A stretch of 64,000 nt of DNA, from assembly GCF_000799165.1 (NCBI RefSeq), contig NZ_JUGF01000002.1, positions 1,302,001 to 1,366,000 of the forward strand. The letters run 5' to 3'. The translations under genes were made by a program, and so were the position numbers. This document shows positions 14,880-24,258 of the stretch, piece by piece. Each line of letters starts with the position of its first letter. The stretch's first letter is position 1. The DNA comes from Methylotenera versatilis 7. Lineage in GTDB: Bacteria > Pseudomonadota > Gammaproteobacteria > Burkholderiales > Methylophilaceae. Under the pieces are notes generated by a model that saw only the letters and a list, made by a program, of their open reading frames with translations, was not told the origin of the DNA and did no database searches.

Positions 14880-17598
14880 TCTGGAAATTAACCATTTAGG
14901 TGTTGCGATGAATATCGTAAATGGGAGGCCGCTTACAGATGACTTATTAAATGAAGTTTTAGTGATAATTTCAAGTATTGACACCAATATTAGTAAAGAG
15001 CAAATCACTTCTTTAAAAAAGCAACTCGAGCACAACATTGGAATTAAGATGAGCTCTGGTGAAGTTATTCATGCAGATGATCACATTCCTTGGGTAGAGG
15101 ATGCAAAGGCAAAGATATCTTGGGACTATTGGAAAAGCTATACTCAATTATTAATATCAGAAGGATGGACTAAAGAGGTTGTTGATGTTTTAAATGAAGA
15201 TACGGATAAAGTTCTTACCGAATGTGGAAATCCTTTACTGACCGACGGCTGGAAACACCGTGGACTTGTAATGGGGGATGTTCAATCTGGAAAAACTGCA
15301 AATTATAGTGGGCTTATCGCCAAAGCTGCAGATGCTGGCTACAAAGTTATCGTACTGCTTACTGGCTTAATTGAAGAACTCAGGAAACAAACTCAGGAAA
15401 GAATGGACGAAGGTTTTGTAGGTAGAAACAGTCGAGATGTTCTTGGTGTTAATCAAAACATGGACCCTATTGGAGTGGGGAAATATAGAAACAAATTTGC
15501 AAATGTTTTAACTTCATTAGATTCAGATTTCTTAACTTCAAATTCTAGAGCGCTCAGAGGGATTCCTCTATCCAATATTAGTGAGCCAGTTTTGTTTGTA
15601 ATCAAAAAAAATAAATCTCCGCTTGAAAATCTTAATAAATGGCTTTCTCAACAATTGCCTGCTAGTTTAACTGAGCATGACTTGCCATTACTTATAATAG
15701 ATGACGAAGCAGACAATGCTTCAGTCAATACCAAAAAGGATGAAGATGATCCGGCAACTATAAATAGATTAATTAGAGATTTGTTGAGTAAGTTTTCTAG
15801 ATCAACATATGTGGCTTTTACAGCGACACCATTTGCTAACGTGTTTATTAATCCAGAAAACGAAAAAGATCTTTTCCCTTCCAATTTTATATATAGCTTA
15901 AATAGTCCTTCAAATTACATTGGAGCAGAAAGTATTTTTTCTGAAGAAGGGAAGCACTACAGTCAATTAAGAATAATTACAGATATTGAATTACCTATAC
16001 CTGAGTCACATAATAAGGATCATGAATTAGATGACATTCCTCAAAGCATGAAAGATGCAGTTAAAGTTTTCATGTTGACTTGTGCAATTCGTGACATACG
16101 AAAAGAAAAGCTTAAACATCGGACTATGCTAATAAATGTAAGTAGGTTTAATGATGTACAAGCTCAAATTGCTGAATATTTAAGGCAATATTTGACAGAT
16201 TTAAACGAAGAAATCCTTCAATACCTTTTAAGTACTTCTTGGTCGACTCACCCAAAGTTAATTGATCTTAAAAATATTTGGGAAAATGAATTTCATAATT
16301 CTGGTGTAAGCTGGGATGAATTAAGAAGTGAGTTGCATAAATCAACAGCTTCAATAAAGGTTGTTAAAGTTAATCAAAAGTCAGATGAAAAATTAAATTA
16401 TTCGGAATACAAAAATACAGAAAAAGGTCGAAGAGTTATTGCCATTGGAGGACTCGCTCTTTCTAGGGGATTAACACTTTATGGGCTTTGTGTAAGTTAT
16501 TTTTATCGTAACTCCAAAGCATATGACACATTACTTCAAATGGGAAGATGGTTTGGTTACAGACCAGGATACGATGATCTTTTCAGAATTTGGATGGATA
16601 ATGATGCCATTGATAGGTTTGCACATATTTCTACAGCTGTAAGTGAATTAAGAACAGATTTTCGTCGTATGAGTGCAAACCGGTTGTCACCGGACAAGTT
16701 TGGTATTCGAGTTCAGTCACATCCTGACTTACTTATAGTTACTGCTTTAAATAAAATGCGTAATTCTTCCGAAATAGTACATCAAATATCTTTCAGTGGT
16801 TTTGATGCTGAAACTCCCTTTTTAAACAAAAATCTAAATCTAAATACTGAGAATGTATTAATAGCCGATAGTTTTGCCAAAACCCTTGGTTTAGCTAGGG
16901 AAGTTGGTAGAAAGTATTTATGGGAAAAAGTTGATAAACAATTAGTTTATGAGTTTATTTCAAAACTAAATATTTCTGAAATGAATTTTAAATTCATTGT
17001 AGATTCAAAAAGTAAGACTAAACCTCTAGTTGATTTTATTGGCCAAAACAATATTGAAAAATTAAGCAAATGGGATATTTGTATTCCACAGGGCATAGGA
17101 GCAGAAGTTGGCAATTTTGTTCAAAATCTTTCAGATATTACTTCAAACATAAAATGTCAAAATAGAAAGTTTGAGGTGGTTGCAAAAAATGTTAATTATC
17201 TAAAAGTTAATAAGCAAAAGGTGGGTGATACTGGAGATGAAAAAGTCGGAATGTCAGTTGGAGAAATTGAAAGTGCTGAAAATGCTTGGCTAAAAGAATT
17301 AGAAAAAGATCCAACAAAAGGTAAAACTACACCTGCATATATGTATCGGTTATTCCGTTCCAGACCTCTATTAACGATTCACTTTGTGGGTTTAAGTAAC
17401 GTTGAGCCTGACGATAAAAATATGATGCTGCCTGCTGATATTGAATCTAAGGTAGTAGTAGCAATAAGTCTGAGCTTTCCTGATTTTGAAGAATTAGGAA
17501 AAGATAATCCAAATTCTAAAGTTGTATATCGGCTAAATAAAATAGCTATGGCAGAATTATTTGGATCCAATGACGAGGATGAAGAAGATGAAGATTGA
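14872..17598 (+). CDS. Z1-domain helicase-like protein
   Basis: A 908-residue superfamily II helicase-like protein with a Z1 domain. Walker A is GDVQSGKT (135-142), Walker B/DEAD is LIIDDEAD (274-281), motif III is AFTATPFANVF (about 318-328) and the arginine-finger motif is QMGRWFGYR (556-564). The long C-terminal part (about 650-908) ends in an acidic DEDEEDED tail. The protein probably moves along or remodels DNA for the linked nuclease. GAGGAA precedes its ATG, which lies inside the end of the MORC-like gene, so translation is coupled. Confidence 0.88.
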   Translation: MSNLEINHLGVAMNIVNGRPLTDDLLNEVLVIISSIDTNISKEQITSLKKQLEHNIGIKMSSGEVIHADDHIPWVEDAKAKISWDYWKSYTQLLISEGWTKEVVDVLNEDTDKVLTECGNPLLTDGWKHRGLVMGDVQSGKTANYSGLIAKAADAGYKVIVLLTGLIEELRKQTQERMDEGFVGRNSRDVLGVNQNMDPIGVGKYRNKFANVLTSLDSDFLTSNSRALRGIPLSNISEPVLFVIKKNKSPLENLNKWLSQQLPASLTEHDLPLLIIDDEADNASVNTKKDEDDPATINRLIRDLLSKFSRSTYVAFTATPFANVFINPENEKDLFPSNFIYSLNSPSNYIGAESIFSEEGKHYSQLRIITDIELPIPESHNKDHELDDIPQSMKDAVKVFMLTCAIRDIRKEKLKHRTMLINVSRFNDVQAQIAEYLRQYLTDLNEEILQYLLSTSWSTHPKLIDLKNIWENEFHNSGVSWDELRSELHKSTASIKVVKVNQKSDEKLNYSEYKNTEKGRRVIAIGGLALSRGLTLYGLCVSYFYRNSKAYDTLLQMGRWFGYRPGYDDLFRIWMDNDAIDRFAHISTAVSELRTDFRRMSANRLSPDKFGIRVQSHPDLLIVTALNKMRNSSEIVHQISFSGFDAETPFLNKNLNLNTENVLIADSFAKTLGLAREVGRKYLWEKVDKQLVYEFISKLNISEMNFKFIVDSKSKTKPLVDFIGQNNIEKLSKWDICIPQGIGAEVGNFVQNLSDITSNIKCQNRKFEVVAKNVNYLKVNKQKVGDTGDEKVGMSVGEIESAENAWLKELEKDPTKGKTTPAYMYRLFRSRPLLTIHFVGLSNVEPDDKNMMLPADIESKVVVAISLSFPDFEELGKDNPNSKVVYRLNKIAMAELFGSNDEDEEDED

Positions 17599-18538
17599 GC
17601 AAGTGTGGAGAGACATACTTTTAAATCATGAGTCTTTGCAATTTGTAGAGGGAGATTACCAGTTAAAATTATTGGACCCAGAAGCGAAGTTTAGTTTCTT
17701 TGCAGGAGTAGACAGCGACAAGAGTGTTTTAATTGCTATCGAAATCAATTGCAGACCACCCGATATTAACCTTGAAACTCAAGCAATTGATTATTTTAGA
17801 AGTCAAAGAAAAAATGGCACTTGGCTGATGGCCTTACGTTTATATGATTTAGATCTAGTAACTGTATTTGGCAGATTATGCCAAGATTTAATTGATGCTT
17901 CTGCTGGTATGCCAAGCCAAACAGCTTTAATAAAGTTGTTTAAAGATAGATTAAATTTATGGAAAAAATTATTTCAAAATAGTAACAAAGGGCTACTTCA
18001 AAAACATGAAATTAAAGGTTTATTGGCGGAGTTGGTTGCTTTAGAAAACTTATTGACTTCAACAACCTCCGCTACAACTATAGTAATGGGATGGATTGGC
18101 CCACAAGGTGCAGATCAGGACTTTATTTTCAATGATTTTGCTCTCGAAATCAAAGCAATTGCACCTTCAGTTACTCAAGTTGGCATTTCATCTATTGAAC
18201 AGCTTGATTCAATTTTACCTATAGAGCTTTGGATTTATGTCTTAAGGGAAAGCAATTCCGATGAAAAAAATAATATCAACCTACTCAGCCAAGTATTAAA
18301 AATTGAGGCAATATTAAATTCAGAACCAAATGCATTAAACATTTTTAAAGCTAAAGTGCTTGAATCAGGATATGTAGAAAATGAGTTTTATAAGGACATC
18401 TGCTTTAAAGTTACAGATGAAATGAAATTCACAATTACTGATGATTTTCCAAAATTAAAGCGTGAGCTCATGCCATCAGGGATTTTAGAGGCCGCATATA
18501 ATATTTCACTGTCTGCAATAAGCAATTTCAGGATATAG
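17588..18538 (+). CDS. PD-(D/E)XK motif protein (DUF4420 type)
   Basis: About 316 residues, the candidate nuclease of the operon. Asp178 (in GADQDF) followed by E187-I-K189 (in LEIKA) gives the PD-(D/E)XK pattern. An earlier helix, KGLLAELVALENLL, would provide the preceding acidic residue. I chose the ATG at 17588, which has GAAGAAG just upstream and overlaps the Z1 gene by 11 bases; an upstream ATG at 17561 is also open but would encode only extra charged residues. It stands between Z1 and AIPR, the order seen in known gene sets of this type. Confidence 0.8.
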   Translation: MKIEQVWRDILLNHESLQFVEGDYQLKLLDPEAKFSFFAGVDSDKSVLIAIEINCRPPDINLETQAIDYFRSQRKNGTWLMALRLYDLDLVTVFGRLCQDLIDASAGMPSQTALIKLFKDRLNLWKKLFQNSNKGLLQKHEIKGLLAELVALENLLTSTTSATTIVMGWIGPQGADQDFIFNDFALEIKAIAPSVTQVGISSIEQLDSILPIELWIYVLRESNSDEKNNINLLSQVLKIEAILNSEPNALNIFKAKVLESGYVENEFYKDICFKVTDEMKFTITDDFPKLKRELMPSGILEAAYNISLSAISNFRI

Positions 18539-18539
18539 C

Positions 18540-20648
18540 ATGGATATAAGTGAGTTTCTAATCGAATTGCGTCAGCTAGTTGCGAGAAGAAGTGCGGCAA
18601 GCCATTTAGTAGACACACTCGCATTTGTAAATGAAGTCGCAAATAGGTTAGAGGAAGACCCTGTCTTTGGCGAGTTTGAACAAATTGAGTTCCAAGGAAC
18701 TGGATCCAGAAATCGGATGCTTAGAGTTCATGGGTTCACTAGATTTGAAGATTCAGACGGTAGTATTGGGCTTGTAATTGGTAGATGGGAAGATATTGTT
18801 ACACCAGAAACACTCTCAACCTCAACTGTGAATCAACTTTCTGGGTATCTTGAAAACTTTGTTAGAGAGTCAATTGAGAATAATCTTTGTGAACGCATTG
18901 CAGAGGCGAATCCCGCCTATGAACTTTCCTTACAGTTATTTAATGAAAAAAAGAAAATCAACAGGATTCGACTGCACATTCTCACCAATTTGACTCTAAG
19001 CAGCAAATTTAAAGAAGAGCTTCAAGGAGAGGTCGCTGGTATTCCACTGGAAAAACACATTTGGGATTTGGAGAGGCTTTCTGCCATCTATCAATCCAGT
19101 ATGGAGCGAGAAGCTGTAGAAATTAGTTTTTCTGAGTACTCCAGCACAGGAGTTCCTTGTATTGAAGCCGCTAACTCAGATACCTTGAAGTCCTTCCTTT
19201 GTGTAATTAAGGGTGATTTATTGGCTAATCTATTCGACAGATATGGAAGTAGATTGCTAGAGGGAAATGTGCGCTCATTCCTAGGCATGAAGGGTGGGGT
19301 GAATAAAGGAATAAGGTCAACTATTCAAGATAATCCAGATTTATTCTTTGCCTATAATAATGGGATTGCAGCAACTGCATCCGCGATAGAGGTCGACCAT
19401 AGTTTTGGCATACCAGTCATTACGAAACTAACGGATTTGCAAATCGTTAATGGGGGGCAAACAACAGCTAGTATTCTCAGCGCACGAAAGAAAGATAGGC
19501 TTTCATTGGATGGTGTTTCAGTACAAATGAAACTAACAGTTGTAGAAAGATCTAATGCACAAAATCTGATTCCAAAAATTGCCGAATATGCGAATACTCA
19601 AAACAAGGTGGCAGTCGCTGACTTTTTTGCAAATCATCCTTTTCATCAAAAAATGCAAACTATATCCCGTAGACTACTCACTCCAGCGCGTGCAGGTCAG
19701 AGGATACAAAGCAAATGGTTTTATGAACGTTCACGTGGTCAATATCAAAATGAGAGATTGTATTTAAGTACATCACAAAAAAATGCTTTTGATAAAGAGT
19801 ATCCAAGTGAGCAAATGATTAATAAAACAGAGCTCGGAAAATTTGATAATACTTGGAATGAAAAACCATACTGGGTAAGTCTTGGCGCTCAGAAAAACTT
19901 TACTAAGTTTGCAAACCAATTTGATAGTAAAAATCCTGAACTTAGTGAAAGTGAATATTGGGACTTAATAAGTCCAAAATATGGGGATTCATATTTTAAA
20001 AATATCGTTTCAGTTGCCATTTTATGGGCATCAATGGAAAGGATTGTAGATTCAGCAAAAAGTACATGGTATCAAGGTGGCTATAGGGCAAATATTGTGA
20101 CTTATACTATTTCAAAGCTTTTTCATGAAGCTAGATCAATTGATAAAGAGATTGACCTTGACTTGATTTGGCTTAAACAGGAACTTCCTTTTGATTTAAT
20201 AAGGTATCTTGAAAAGATAGCCATCGTAATACAGTCAATAATTTTGGAGCCACCTCCTGGTGAAAAGAATGTTGGGGAATGGTGTAAAAAAGAATTATGT
20301 TGGAAGAATGTGTCCAACCTAGAAGTTGCCTCGATAGAGGAAATAAATATATTTCTAGTTGGTGTTGATGAGTTTAAAGCTAGAGCGAGGGACGGCGTAG
20401 TAGAAGGCGCCATTGATGATAGCATTTCAATACAAGGTAAAGTTCTTAACCTCACCAGTTCTGGATATTTTATGAAGCTATATTACTGGTCTGATTTTAC
20501 GTCGCATTTCTCACCTTTAGACAAAGCGCTAGTACTCAAAGCTAGTACGCTACAAGGTTTTATGAAAATTCCGTTGGAAAAAGACTGGAAAAGATTGCTT
20601 GAAATTAGATCCGGAGCTGAAGATGAAGGGTTCAGGATGTCAGCCTAA
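18540..20648 (+). CDS. AIPR family protein (abortive-infection phage resistance)
   Basis: A 702-residue AIPR protein. The family signatures FFAYNNGIAATAS (about residues 269-281) and LQIVNGGQTTASIL (about 301-314) are both clear. AIPR proteins include abortive-infection factors, but their biochemical activity is poorly known. AGGAT seven bases before the ATG supports the start, one base after the preceding stop codon. It is the last gene of the rightward operon and ends seven bases before the convergent HNH gene. Confidence 0.88.
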   Translation: MDISEFLIELRQLVARRSAASHLVDTLAFVNEVANRLEEDPVFGEFEQIEFQGTGSRNRMLRVHGFTRFEDSDGSIGLVIGRWEDIVTPETLSTSTVNQLSGYLENFVRESIENNLCERIAEANPAYELSLQLFNEKKKINRIRLHILTNLTLSSKFKEELQGEVAGIPLEKHIWDLERLSAIYQSSMEREAVEISFSEYSSTGVPCIEAANSDTLKSFLCVIKGDLLANLFDRYGSRLLEGNVRSFLGMKGGVNKGIRSTIQDNPDLFFAYNNGIAATASAIEVDHSFGIPVITKLTDLQIVNGGQTTASILSARKKDRLSLDGVSVQMKLTVVERSNAQNLIPKIAEYANTQNKVAVADFFANHPFHQKMQTISRRLLTPARAGQRIQSKWFYERSRGQYQNERLYLSTSQKNAFDKEYPSEQMINKTELGKFDNTWNEKPYWVSLGAQKNFTKFANQFDSKNPELSESEYWDLISPKYGDSYFKNIVSVAILWASMERIVDSAKSTWYQGGYRANIVTYTISKLFHEARSIDKEIDLDLIWLKQELPFDLIRYLEKIAIVIQSIILEPPPGEKNVGEWCKKELCWKNVSNLEVASIEEINIFLVGVDEFKARARDGVVEGAIDDSISIQGKVLNLTSSGYFMKLYYWSDFTSHFSPLDKALVLKASTLQGFMKIPLEKDWKRLLEIRSGAEDEGFRMSA

Positions 20649-20655
20649 ATATCAC

Positions 20656-21480
20656 TTATAAGCATTTTTTAGTTTGAATTGATTTTAACTTTACTTTTAT
20701 TTCTGCATACTCCATTGCATAGAGTTTCATGTACACATGTACAGCTTTGTGACAATTTGGACAAAGTAATGCAAAATCATCTAGGGTCACAAAGGTATCA
20801 GCGGAGTAGTTTGAAATCGGAATTTTATGATGTGCTTCGATATAATCAACTCCATATTTAGCATTAAAAATTTCCTCACAAATATTGCATTCCCATTTTT
20901 GAGTTTTTTTTAACTCTTTTATAATTTTAATATTTCTTTCTGCTATTAGGTGGGTCACAAACTTACGACCGCCTTCTTTGTAGAGTTGATTCTCTTGCGA
21001 TATCTCTAAGGCATGACTTTCATCAAAGTTAATTTGACGGTGCAAAGTAACATAGTTATCTTTAAGCTCACTAATTAAAAACTTGCCTTCATAGTTCCAG
21101 TTGTTTTTTATCTCTGTAAATAACAATATTGGATATAGATACTGTGGCTGATTAATTAAAACTTGATTTGCCTTTTCTGAGTAAGACACTTTTCCCTTAT
21201 TGGCCTTAAACGAATAAAAATATATATCCTTATTATCGGTAGACCAACCATCATGATCATACAAGCCTAGGCGTGTCTTAATAATTACTGCTTTTAACTC
21301 TGGAAGCGTCCCAATCCAGTTAATTCCTTGCTGTGGTGTATTTCCAATTATTGAATCTTCATCACTCCAATACTGCGAATCTTTGACTTTAGAGTACTGA
21401 ATTAAATCAAACAAGTTTCTCTTAGTAACTGTGTCTCCTATTTCAAGCATAAGAAGATCATTTGATTTTTTCAATTGCAT
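20656..21480 (-). CDS. HNH endonuclease paired with a C5-methyltransferase
   Basis: A 274-residue protein with a C-terminal HNH domain: CNICEEIF (about residues 202-209), EAHHKIPIS (about 218-226) and LLCPNCHKAVH (about 241-251), i.e. two cysteine pairs and the HH core. The N-terminal 190 residues have no fold I know and may recognise a DNA site. It lies 24 bp downstream of the C5-methyltransferase on the same strand, so the pair resembles a type II restriction-modification unit with the nuclease translated second. Confidence 0.8.
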   Translation of the reverse strand: MQLKKSNDLLMLEIGDTVTKRNLFDLIQYSKVKDSQYWSDEDSIIGNTPQQGINWIGTLPELKAVIIKTRLGLYDHDGWSTDNKDIYFYSFKANKGKVSYSEKANQVLINQPQYLYPILLFTEIKNNWNYEGKFLISELKDNYVTLHRQINFDESHALEISQENQLYKEGGRKFVTHLIAERNIKIIKELKKTQKWECNICEEIFNAKYGVDYIEAHHKIPISNYSADTFVTLDDFALLCPNCHKAVHVYMKLYAMEYAEIKVKLKSIQTKKCL

Positions 21481-21504
21481 GACATCTCCCCCAAGTAAAT
21501 TACT

Positions 21505-23073
21505 CTAGGACAACAAATTTTTAACGATACCTGCAATTTTTAAAGCTAGTAGGGGGGGGACTGCGTTTCCTACCTGATGTAGTTGCTGTGTTCTGTTTCC
21601 TTGAAAAAAGTAATTATCAGGGAATGTTTGTAATCTTGCCGCTTCCCTTACTGTTAGACTTCTGCACTGATTTGGATCTGGATGTATAAAGTAATGCCCA
21701 TCTTTTGAAATATGGCTTGTTACTGTAGTGGCATATTTATCCCAAAGTTGCACACGAAACCTATCACTAAATTTACCACTTTCCCAATTTGCGTGAGCTG
21801 GCCGCAAACCGCTAAGGGTATATTCTTCATGACCTTTGGGCGAGCGTTGATAAGCTGTTGCAAATGCCGAAGCATAAAGGTACCTTCTTAAGTCACTTTG
21901 CATGTGTCCACGAGTTTCGTGATTCATCCAGACATTTAGCCGGTCATCTTCATACCAATGATTCATAGGTAGATCATTAGATTTTTTCCTACTGTAAATT
22001 CTTTTATTAAAATCGACTCTTAATCCACCGAATCCAAAATTACTACGATCTTCTAATTCAAGTGCTCTTAATATTTTAGTCAATTCTTCAAGACCAGCAA
22101 CTGACGAAGCTTCTTCACTCAACTCTTCAATATGTTGGTTTACTATTGTTGCCCAATTAAGTGCTGTATCAACCCCACCCTTGCTTAGGCGGCTTCTAAG
22201 GGTAGGAAGTGCTTTAATCACATCACTGACTTTAACAGTAGGTGCCTTTTCTAACTGAGCTGGCAATTTTCTCAGGTCATCCCTGACTCCCAGTAAAATG
22301 ACCCTATGTCTAGCTTGCGGAATGCCGAATTCTTCCGCTTTTATTACAAAATCATTCGCCTTAAATGTTGCTGCGTCCATGCCTGTTTCATAATAAGCTG
22401 GGACAACGAGAGAGTAAATTTTATATTTAAAGCCCGAAGGATTTTGCTGAAGTGCTTCATCTGGGTTTGACAGGTCTGAAAGAATTTCATGAAACACCTT
22501 CTTGCCGTTCACCTTAGATGAAAGGATCCCTTTTACATTTTCCATTACAAAAACTGTTGGTTTATATTTCTGAATAATTTCTAAGTATTCTTTATAAAGA
22601 AAATGCCTAGGATCATTCTCAGCCTTATACTGAGCATTACCTAAATTCCTAGACCTACCGACTATTGAATATGCCTGACAAGGAGGACCGCCAATTAGCA
22701 CCCAAGGTTTTTCTGAACCTAACTGACCAGCTTGAATGGAGTCATTTAATACTTTGTCACCCTCAGCAGTTCCTAATTCTATCTGTCTAGCTTCAAGCTG
22801 TGCATCTTCCCACTCTGTTAATGTAGATTCGTCATATGGAAAAGCCGATTCTCCATTGCAAAAGCGATAGTAACAATCTAGAGCATTTCCACCTTTGAGT
22901 TTTAATTTTCTAAAAAAAGCTCTTAGAGTGAGTGTTTGATGGGCTGATGTTTCCTTCTCAGCTGAAATAAGTATTTTAAAAGCAGAGCCATTATCAAGTG
23001 AGGAAAAGCCTTCACCAAGTCCTCCTGGCCCTGCAAATAAATCTACGATTGGAATATGATTATTTTTTTGCAT
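21505..23073 (-). CDS. dcm: DNA (cytosine-5) methyltransferase
   Basis: A 522-residue C5-methylase with the canonical motifs in order: I VDLFAGPGGLGEGF (about 10-23), IV GGPPCQAYS with catalytic Cys (about 127-135), VI MENVKGI (about 177-183), VIII QARHRVILLG (about 253-262), IX REAARLQTFPD (about 475-485) and X QVGNAVPP (about 499-506). It is longer than simple C5-methylases because of a large variable region between VIII and IX that probably reads the target. It could protect host DNA from the HNH enzyme, and perhaps from the nuclease of the opposite operon. The symbol is generic. Confidence 0.95.
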   Translation of the reverse strand: MQKNNHIPIVDLFAGPGGLGEGFSSLDNGSAFKILISAEKETSAHQTLTLRAFFRKLKLKGGNALDCYYRFCNGESAFPYDESTLTEWEDAQLEARQIELGTAEGDKVLNDSIQAGQLGSEKPWVLIGGPPCQAYSIVGRSRNLGNAQYKAENDPRHFLYKEYLEIIQKYKPTVFVMENVKGILSSKVNGKKVFHEILSDLSNPDEALQQNPSGFKYKIYSLVVPAYYETGMDAATFKANDFVIKAEEFGIPQARHRVILLGVRDDLRKLPAQLEKAPTVKVSDVIKALPTLRSRLSKGGVDTALNWATIVNQHIEELSEEASSVAGLEELTKILRALELEDRSNFGFGGLRVDFNKRIYSRKKSNDLPMNHWYEDDRLNVWMNHETRGHMQSDLRRYLYASAFATAYQRSPKGHEEYTLSGLRPAHANWESGKFSDRFRVQLWDKYATTVTSHISKDGHYFIHPDPNQCRSLTVREAARLQTFPDNYFFQGNRTQQLHQVGNAVPPLLALKIAGIVKNLLS

Positions 23074-23242
23074 TTAAAAATTGTCTTCTTAGAAAAATGC
23101 AAACTCACTAGGATGAATGAAGTTAGGATAGAGTCCAAGTGGATATTGATTTATCGTTTTTATTTTTAGCTTGTGTGCCAAAGTCTAAATAGACTGTATA
23201 GAAATTACAATTTAATTATACATAGCTTAGTTAGGATCCACA

Positions 23243-24187
23243 TTAAAGAATAGCACTCACTGCGTTATCAATAAACAGTTTAGCATCTCTGATATAGCGG
23301 TTGAGCATGGCATCTGACTTATGGCCTGTTTGCTGACGTATCTTCCAACTAGAAACCCCTGCTTGCGCTGCGCTGGTGACTAGGCCAGCACGTAAACTAT
23401 GACCTGAAAATTTACTAGCATCTAAGCCAATCGCTTTAGCACGTTCTTTAACGATGATGGCGACTGCTTGTGTGGATAAAGCACTAGTTTCGATTCTTCC
23501 GTGTCGAGTGACTGGCCTAAATACTGCACCCTCACTTATTTCAATGAGTTTTAGCCAGTCTTTAAGTGCAAGCACCGGGCATACACTACCTCTGGCATAC
23601 GGAATCGCTATCTTGCGACCCTCGCCTTGCTGGTCAGTCTTAGATTTGCCTAAATGTACAACCAAACCATGTTCTACAAATTCAATATCAGAATATTGCA
23701 GCCCAACCAGCTCACTTCTACGAAATGCACCAGCAAACCCAATTAATAACAATGCACGGTCACGGTAACCTTTAACACCTTCTAATCCAGCCACCATATC
23801 AAGCAGATTATTTTTAAGGACAGGTTCAACTTGACGTTGTTTAGTGCTGACGATTCGCTTAATACCGCGTAACGTAGCCTTAACCAAGTCTGATTTAGTT
23901 GGAGAGAGTAAATTCTGCGAAGTGTGTGCTCTATTGATACTCACTACACGCCGACTAAGGGTCGCAGGTGCAAGTAAATCAGCATGGACTGCTAAATATT
24001 GGCTGATAATTTCAGGGGTTGAGGGTATGTGTCCGCCCCAACTAATAAAGTGCGCTAAATCAGATTGATATGAGCTCCTTGTACTGGAAGCCAGTGCTGC
24101 ATGGATGTATTTTTCAAAATCACTTTTCAGTGCAATTAATTGCACTTTAGATACATTATTGCAGTATATAGAGTGTGATGATGACAT
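23243..24187 (-). CDS. Tyrosine recombinase, internal to element A
   Basis: A 314-residue XerC/D-like recombinase, distinct from the P4-type integrases. A SAM-like core-binding domain (about 20-110) precedes the catalytic domain: FRRSELVGL (Arg), GKSKTD (Lys), HSLRAGL (His-x-x-Arg), TGHKSD and nucleophile Tyr in NRYIRDAK. All catalytic residues are present, so it should be active. No short direct repeats were found beside it. It may be left from an earlier insertion that brought the defence block, or may resolve element dimers. Confidence 0.9.
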   Translation of the reverse strand: MSSSHSIYCNNVSKVQLIALKSDFEKYIHAALASSTRSSYQSDLAHFISWGGHIPSTPEIISQYLAVHADLLAPATLSRRVVSINRAHTSQNLLSPTKSDLVKATLRGIKRIVSTKQRQVEPVLKNNLLDMVAGLEGVKGYRDRALLLIGFAGAFRRSELVGLQYSDIEFVEHGLVVHLGKSKTDQQGEGRKIAIPYARGSVCPVLALKDWLKLIEISEGAVFRPVTRHGRIETSALSTQAVAIIVKERAKAIGLDASKFSGHSLRAGLVTSAAQAGVSSWKIRQQTGHKSDAMLNRYIRDAKLFIDNAVSAIL

Positions 24188-24258
24188 TTTAGTATTTTAA
24201 ATTTTGGTCATTTTTGGACTTCGAGAATGTAATATTATGGCTAGTTAGAAATAAAGTT

